Below are positions 7,274 to 10,009 of a stretch of DNA of 10,009 nucleotides, piece after piece (the stretch's first letter is position 1; the number at the start of each line of letters is the position of its first letter). Below the pieces are notes generated by a model. It saw only the letters and a program-made list of their open reading frames with translations. It was not told where the DNA came from and searched no databases. Source of the stretch: Clostridia bacterium. GTDB taxonomy: Bacteria > Bacillota > Clostridia > HGM11514. The stretch is taken from contig CAAENE010000196.1 in NCBI GenBank assembly GCA_900757255.1, forward strand, positions 1 through 10,009, written 5' to 3'. The position numbers and the translations under genes are program-made.

Positions 7274-8384
7274 CTGTTTCTCCTCCTGTTACCGGAATCA
7301 AATCCTCCCAGACGGCTGTCCCGTCTGTACAGTGCGTTATCATCCAAATTGAGCCTGTATCGTCCGCATATATCTGCGGAATCATCGTCTCGCTGCCGGC
7401 CCATGTATCCTCTATTTTCACTTTTCCTTCAAAGGTTTTATCGAGAACCTTTGAAACAGAATCCAGCAGTTCTGTTTTGCTTAAGTTTTGCCTTTGCAGA
7501 AATTCTTCCGGCAATATTTCCCTGCCGTTCTCTTCATCATAATGATAAATCTTGTAAAAATGCTGATAATTTTGTGAAGAATCCGCCAGTGTTTTTTGAA
7601 CAACGATTGAAAAATAGCCCTTATGGCGGTATATCTCAAAGGTAAGGTAACGCTCCTCTTCAACCGCAGGGTTTTCGGCCTTATGTAAATCTTCTGAATA
7701 ATCAGACAGTATCTGTCGATTCAATTTACCGGCGCCCTCCGTTTCGCTGTAAACCGCCGGAATGAACACGCCGGCGCCCGGCCGCTCTATGGCATACTGA
7801 CAATATACATTGGTTCTGCCCATATTTTCAGGAATATAAAGCGAAATCTCTTTCTTTTCTCCGTTCCATTGCACCTGCATCCCGGCCATTTCACAGACTG
7901 CCCGGACCGGCAGATAGGTCGTTCCATCGGCAATCATAGGCGGTATGGCTGTACCATTTACATCCCTCGGCACAAATTCCTCGTTATTATAAAATACCTT
8001 CACATTCCGCTCAATTGACCCCGTAATCTCATTTTCTGAAAAAAGAGCTTCCTTTGTCCCTTCTGCAAAAACACATGGTATCTTCATTGTATTTTTGATT
8101 CGAATCTCCCTTGCGCCGCCGTCCCAGGCAACCGTTCCGCCGGCCAGTTTGGCAAGCGCCCTCACCGGCAGGTAGGTCGTCCCGCCGCGGTACAGCGGCG
8201 GCACCTTTTTGCCGTTTATATCATATGCGGTAAAGGGGATGCCTTCAAACAGGACAGTAAAATCATTCCTCACTTCAAAGACAGCTTCCTCTCCGGCAAC
8301 AGCCGGTACATTTACAAAAAGGAGAGTCAGCAATAAAACAGCGCCAATTCCTTTTTTCATTCGATTAACCATAAAATGCATCAT
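7239..8384 (-). CDS. Exported protein: two stalk (Copper_amine_oxidN) repeats plus RsiV-like C-terminal domain
   Basis: The 381-residue product has a signal peptide (hydrophobic core about 11-28, likely cleavage at AVAG near 31). Two tandem stalk repeats at about 42-96 and 128-182 share NG..(V/I)PP....GTTYLPVRA, then W(D/N)G and a charged strand. Residues about 195-365 contain YLTFEIYRHKGYFSIVV...YHYDEENGREILPEEFL, which recalls the DUF4163/DUF3298 module of RsiV and PdaC. That assignment is by eye and moderate. RsiV itself binds lysozyme, but no ligand is claimed here. The ATG at 8384 overlaps the rimI stop as ATGA and has GAGG eight bases upstream; in-frame ATGs at 8381, 8372 and 8360 are alternatives. 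The last dozen codons overlap the response regulator start. Context suggests an outer-surface partner of the two-component system. Confidence 0.85.
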   Translation of the reverse strand: MMHFMVNRMKKGIGAVLLLTLLFVNVPAVAGEEAVFEVRNDFTVLFEGIPFTAYDINGKKVPPLYRGGTTYLPVRALAKLAGGTVAWDGGAREIRIKNTMKIPCVFAEGTKEALFSENEITGSIERNVKVFYNNEEFVPRDVNGTAIPPMIADGTTYLPVRAVCEMAGMQVQWNGEKKEISLYIPENMGRTNVYCQYAIERPGAGVFIPAVYSETEGAGKLNRQILSDYSEDLHKAENPAVEEERYLTFEIYRHKGYFSIVVQKTLADSSQNYQHFYKIYHYDEENGREILPEEFLQRQNLSKTELLDSVSKVLDKTFEGKVKIEDTWAGSETMIPQIYADDTGSIWMITHCTDGTAVWEDLIPVTGGETDGTENEGAGRR

Positions 8385-8824
8385 GTAAAATACCTCGTCA
8401 TAATAAGCGCGTCTTCCCGGTTATCCGAATAATAACACTTTCGGCGGCCGCACAGCGAAAAACCGTTTTTTTCATATAACGATATAGCGGGACGGTTAGA
8501 CACCCGCACCTCCAGCGTCAGAAAAATCAGCTTATTCTTCCGTGCAAAAGCAATGAGCTGTCCCAGCAGTTTTTGGCCGATGCCGTTTTTCCGAAAATCC
8601 GGATGTACCGCAATATTGGTGATATGCCCCTCCCCTGCAATATTCCACATACCGCAGTAGCCGCAGACAACACCGTCTGCGGCTGCCGCATAATATACCG
8701 TTTTGTCCGATTTGAGTTCATTGCGAAACATGTTTTCCGTCCAGGGCGAGGGGAACGACAGCCGTTCCGTCTCTAATATGCCCGGCAAATGCTGTTCCGA
8801 CATCGGGCAAATCTCAATATTCAT
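8381..8824 (-). CDS. rimI: RimI-type ribosomal protein/N-alpha-acetyltransferase (GNAT)
   Basis: The 147-residue GNAT protein has the usual RimI length. Visible landmarks are ITNIAVHPDFR leading into the acetyl-CoA loop R78-x-x-G-x-G (RKNGIG), then LEVRVSN with E105, the SLYEKNGF motif with Y117, and the C-terminal RKCYYSDNREDALIM typical of RimI. RimI acetylates the N-terminus of ribosomal protein S18 in E. coli; Firmicutes homologues are often encoded near tRNA t6A genes, which are not seen here. The frame extends upstream to 8890, but that part lies inside the phosphatase gene. The ATG at 8824 has GAGG nine bases before it and gives the canonical MNIEI start. It overlaps the phosphatase end by 11 bases and the next gene by ATGA, so all three are translationally coupled. 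Confidence 0.9.
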   Translation of the reverse strand: MNIEICPMSEQHLPGILETERLSFPSPWTENMFRNELKSDKTVYYAAAADGVVCGYCGMWNIAGEGHITNIAVHPDFRKNGIGQKLLGQLIAFARKNKLIFLTLEVRVSNRPAISLYEKNGFSLCGRRKCYYSDNREDALIMTRYFT

Positions 8825-9275
8825 TGTAATTTTCCTCGACCGAAAGGAGTTCCGACACCTCATGCGTAATCTGCTCCAAAACCTCTTCATATATCGAAAG
8901 GTCTCCGCCGAACGGGTCTAATATATCACCCATATCGGACCGCAGCAAATGGATTTTATCTTCCAAATCCGGAAAGCTTTCCAAAACCGCGTCCTGATGC
9001 GCTTTCGTCATCACATAAATGCTGTCCGCCCAGTCAACTGCCTCCGGCGTCAGCTCTTCCGCCTCGTGCGTAAAGCCGGTTATTCCGGCACGTTCCAACG
9101 CCCTTGCCGCATTTTCCGACATCGGGCAGCCGACAGGCGCCATAATCCCGGCAGACCTCGCCTCTATATCCAGGTTTCTTTTTTTGATCAAGTCTTTACA
9201 TACCGCTTCCGCCATCGGGCTTCGGCAGGTATTTCCGCTGCATACAAATAAAATCCGTTTTTTCGGCTCGTCCAT
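8814..9275 (-). CDS. Low-molecular-weight protein phosphatase, YwlE-like (probable protein-arginine phosphatase)
   Basis: The 153-residue protein has the catalytic loop VCSGNTCRSPMAEA with nucleophile C12 and R18 (the CX5R motif), and the general acid D120 in DILDPFGG. The residue four after the nucleophile is Thr16. In B. subtilis YwlE this Thr selects phospho-arginine, whereas tyrosine-specific relatives usually have Ile there. This favours an arginine phosphatase that opposes an McsB-type kinase in protein quality control; that partner is not in the window. It is cytoplasmic, with no signal peptide. The ATG at 9275 has no close Shine-Dalgarno: GGGAG lies 14 bases upstream, so initiation may be weak or depend on leader structure. 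It appears to be the first gene of the operon, with stop and rimI start overlapping. Confidence 0.88.
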   Translation of the reverse strand: MDEPKKRILFVCSGNTCRSPMAEAVCKDLIKKRNLDIEARSAGIMAPVGCPMSENAARALERAGITGFTHEAEELTPEAVDWADSIYVMTKAHQDAVLESFPDLEDKIHLLRSDMGDILDPFGGDLSIYEEVLEQITHEVSELLSVEENYNEY

Positions 9276-9399
9276 AGAAAAATATCACACTCCCGTTAAT
9301 CATTTTAATATATAAGCTGGCGGCTCAAGCGCCGAATTCTTCTTTATTTATGCGTGTATAAGTTCAAATATCATAAGCCCGAAGGGGTTATGGTATAAT

Positions 9400-9447
9400 T
9401 GGCCATGCGCGTTTTCCGAGCAATGCGAGGAAATATTCGCGCGGCCA
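9400..9447. repeat. Long nested hairpin (15 paired bases with small internal loops)
   Basis: Three stacked arms pair in order: TGGCC with GGCCA, GCGCG with CGCGC and TTTCC with GGAAA. They are separated by AT, by T opposite TATT, and by the loop GAGCAATGCGA. It is GC-rich within an AT-rich spacer, as expected for a selected RNA structure or a mobile repeat. No U-tract follows. Confidence 0.65.
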
Positions 9448-9456
9448 TAAGTTCAC

Positions 9457-9485
9457 GTATAATAACTGCTTTGCAGTTATTATAC
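9457..9485. repeat. Perfect 13-bp inverted repeat, 3-base loop
   Basis: The arms GTATAATAACTGC and GCAGTTATTATAC are separated by TTT. The arms contain TATAAT-type -10 sequences on both strands. No U-tract follows on either side, so a terminator is unlikely. As DNA it could be an operator; as RNA it would fold into a tight hairpin at the 5' end of a minus-strand transcript started just upstream. Confidence 0.7.
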
Positions 9486-9507
9486 CACGCCTTTTCCTGT
9501 TATGCAA
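9479..9507 (-). promoter_or_regulatory. Candidate extended -10 promoter for the phosphatase operon
   Basis: The minus strand has TTGCAT (9502-9507), a 17-base spacer and TATAAT (9479-9484) preceded by TGG, giving an extended -10 box TGGTATAAT. Transcription would start near 9472 and give a leader of about 200 bases with the hairpins described here. The -35 matches consensus at only three positions. A weaker alternative nearer the gene is TTGAGC (9323-9328) with TAAAAT 15 bases on. Confidence 0.4.
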
Positions 9508-9522
9508 CCAGCCTTTTTCAGG

Positions 9523-9569
9523 AAAAAATAATAAAAATGCGCGTACCGCCCTCACAGCACATACGCGCA
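9523..9569 (-). terminator. Intrinsic terminator of the small helical protein gene
   Basis: The minus strand has a perfect 8-bp stem TGCGCGTA / TACGCGCA (9538-9569) with a 16-base loop, directly followed by UUUUUAUUAUUUUUU. It starts 18 bases after the stop codon at 9588. The loop is larger than usual, but the GC-rich stem and long U-tract support termination. Confidence 0.75.
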
Positions 9570-9587
9570 AATCTGAAACAAAATGCA

Positions 9588-9878
9588 TTACCCATTGGCC
9601 AATTTCAGACCAAGAATTAAAATTGCCAAGTATTTCTGCTTCTCAATTTCATCCCTAATGTCAATCAAATCCTGTAAAATCTGTTTGTCACTACTATCTA
9701 ATTTCTGCTCCAAGGCATGACGAAAATGCTGATAGTTGTCCTCGCATATCGCCAAATTAGAATTTTTCTTCTTCCAAAGCTGTTCTATAAACTCAAATAA
9801 TTTATTCGCAGCTTCGTATAGAATTCCTTCAATTTCCCGGTTTTCCTCCGGTTCAAACCGCATTTCTTCCAAAATCAT
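9588..9878 (-). CDS. Small all-helical protein of unknown function (possibly DUF6809-like)
   Basis: The 96-residue acidic protein is predicted almost wholly helical, with heptad-like stretches around 8-36 and 48-82. It ends in a short hydrophobic segment with YLAILILGLKLA. No signal peptide or catalytic motif is seen. The pattern of ILEE at the start, a mid-protein dkqilqdliDirdEi stretch and a terminal F/Y-x-x-G-x-x-LG-like segment recalls short clostridial DUF6809 proteins. This is by memory and uncertain. The frame can be opened at a GTG (9887), but that codon lies within the Shine-Dalgarno. The ATG at 9878 has AAAGGAGG eight bases upstream, a near-perfect match to the 16S tail, so strong translation is expected. 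It is flanked by terminators on both sides, so it is probably monocistronic. Local DNA is more AT-rich than the operon, which may indicate acquired DNA. Confidence 0.7.
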   Translation of the reverse strand: MILEEMRFEPEENREIEGILYEAANKLFEFIEQLWKKKNSNLAICEDNYQHFRHALEQKLDSSDKQILQDLIDIRDEIEKQKYLAILILGLKLANG

Positions 9879-9930
9879 ACTTATCACCTCCTTTCTGTTA
9901 GTTTTATACCGCTTTCATTCTAACATATAT

Positions 9931-9960
9931 CAAAAAAAATATGACACCTTGTAGATGTCA
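9931..9960 (-). terminator. Probable intrinsic terminator or leader hairpin upstream of the small protein gene
   Basis: The minus strand has the stem TGACATC / GGTGTCA (seven pairs, one G-U) with loop TACAA, followed by UAUUUUUUUU. It could end a transcript entering from the right, or act as an attenuator in the leader of the 9878 gene. The 5' arm includes TTGACA, a perfect -35 sequence, but no -10 box lies at proper spacing (poly-T is there instead). The palindrome could also be an operator. Confidence 0.6.
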
Positions 9961-9994
9961 AACGAAAATTTTTTTAAAATTTATTATTTTAAGT

Positions 9995-10009
9995 AAAAAA
10001 ACCCCCGCA
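9995..10009 (-). terminator. Likely 3' half of a terminator cut by the window edge
   Basis: The minus strand enters as TGCGGGGG followed by seven Ts, the usual look of the 3' arm and U-tract of an intrinsic terminator. The matching 5' arm (a C-rich run) would lie outside the window, so this cannot be confirmed. If true, a further minus-strand gene or leader lies just to the right. Confidence 0.4.

Larger units (their letters stand above)
9276..9587. other. Gene-free, hairpin-rich region upstream of the phosphatase operon
   Basis: No convincing protein gene was found here on either strand. Several inverted repeats fill it. (1) 9372-9392, CATAA/TTATG plus CCC/GGG with one mismatch. (2) 9400-9447, nested arms TGGCC/GGCCA, GCGCG/CGCGC and TTTCC/GGAAA around an 11-base loop. 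(3) 9457-9485, a perfect 13-bp repeat GTATAATAACTGC / GCAGTTATTATAC with loop TTT. (4) 9492-9526, TTTTCCTG/CAGGAAAA. (5) The terminator at 9523-9569. The 9-mer TGGTATAAT occurs at 9391-9399 and inverted at 9479-9487. Together these look like a structured leader or a small repeat element rather than random spacer. No family is recognised. Confidence 0.55.

Noticed and set aside
8825..8890. Upstream extension of the RimI frame to an earlier start
   Set aside because: The extra 22 residues are arginine-rich, lie inside the phosphatase coding region and are absent from RimI proteins; the ATG at 8824 has its own ribosome binding site.
9399..9620. 73-codon plus-strand frame in the hairpin-rich spacer
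   Set aside because: It crosses three inverted repeats and a terminator and lacks a Shine-Dalgarno; the extended -10-like TGGTATAAT at 9391 has no -35 and is explained by the inverted repeat.
9934..9962. Promoter built on the TTGACA at 9957-9962
   Set aside because: At a 17-base spacer the -10 position is TTTTTT, and TTGACA is part of a hairpin followed by a U-tract, so a terminator or leader hairpin explains it better.
1..10009. tRNA, rRNA, CRISPR array, transposase or integrase
   Set aside because: None was seen on either strand by eye; there are no regularly spaced direct repeats and no cloverleaf-like segments.

Overview
All recognisable genes lie on the minus strand, so the window reads right to left. 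The features point to a mid-GC Gram-positive anaerobe of the Clostridia: a canonical T-box riboswitch, strong AGGAGG-type ribosome binding sites, intrinsic terminators with U-tracts, stalk proteins with 'copper amine oxidase N-terminal' repeats, a lipobox lipoprotein, and an arginine-phosphatase-type low-molecular-weight phosphatase. The species cannot be named from this stretch.

Right end (9276-10009). A small helical protein of unknown function (9588-9878) has a near-perfect Shine-Dalgarno and its own intrinsic terminator. Behind it lie about 310 gene-free bases crowded with inverted repeats. They may be the leader of the operon that follows.

Centre (2558-9275). Eight genes are packed head to tail: low-molecular-weight phosphatase, RimI acetyltransferase, an exported protein with two stalk repeats and an RsiV-like C-terminus, an OmpR-family response regulator, its sensor kinase, a lipoprotein, a TIM-barrel amidohydrolase, and a second exported stalk protein. 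The first five overlap or nearly touch; the last three have gaps of 32-98 bases. A strong terminator at 2510-2543 closes the run. The layout suggests an envelope-sensing two-component system made together with its extracytoplasmic partners, but the signal is not visible.

Left end (1-2500). A consensus promoter (TTGACA-17-TATGTT) drives a complete T-box leader, with Stem I, Stem II, Stem III, antiterminator and terminator. It controls one long, partial gene in which an XRE helix-turn-helix domain, a cupin sensor domain and an acyl-CoA synthetase are fused in frame. T-boxes normally control aminoacyl-tRNA synthetases and amino-acid biosynthesis or uptake, so one on an acid-activating enzyme that carries its own DNA-binding and ligand-sensing domains is the most striking item here. 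My inference is that the enzyme makes an acyl-CoA used to build an amino acid, for instance by reductive carboxylation of a branched-chain or aromatic acyl-CoA. The next gene, outside the window, would test that.
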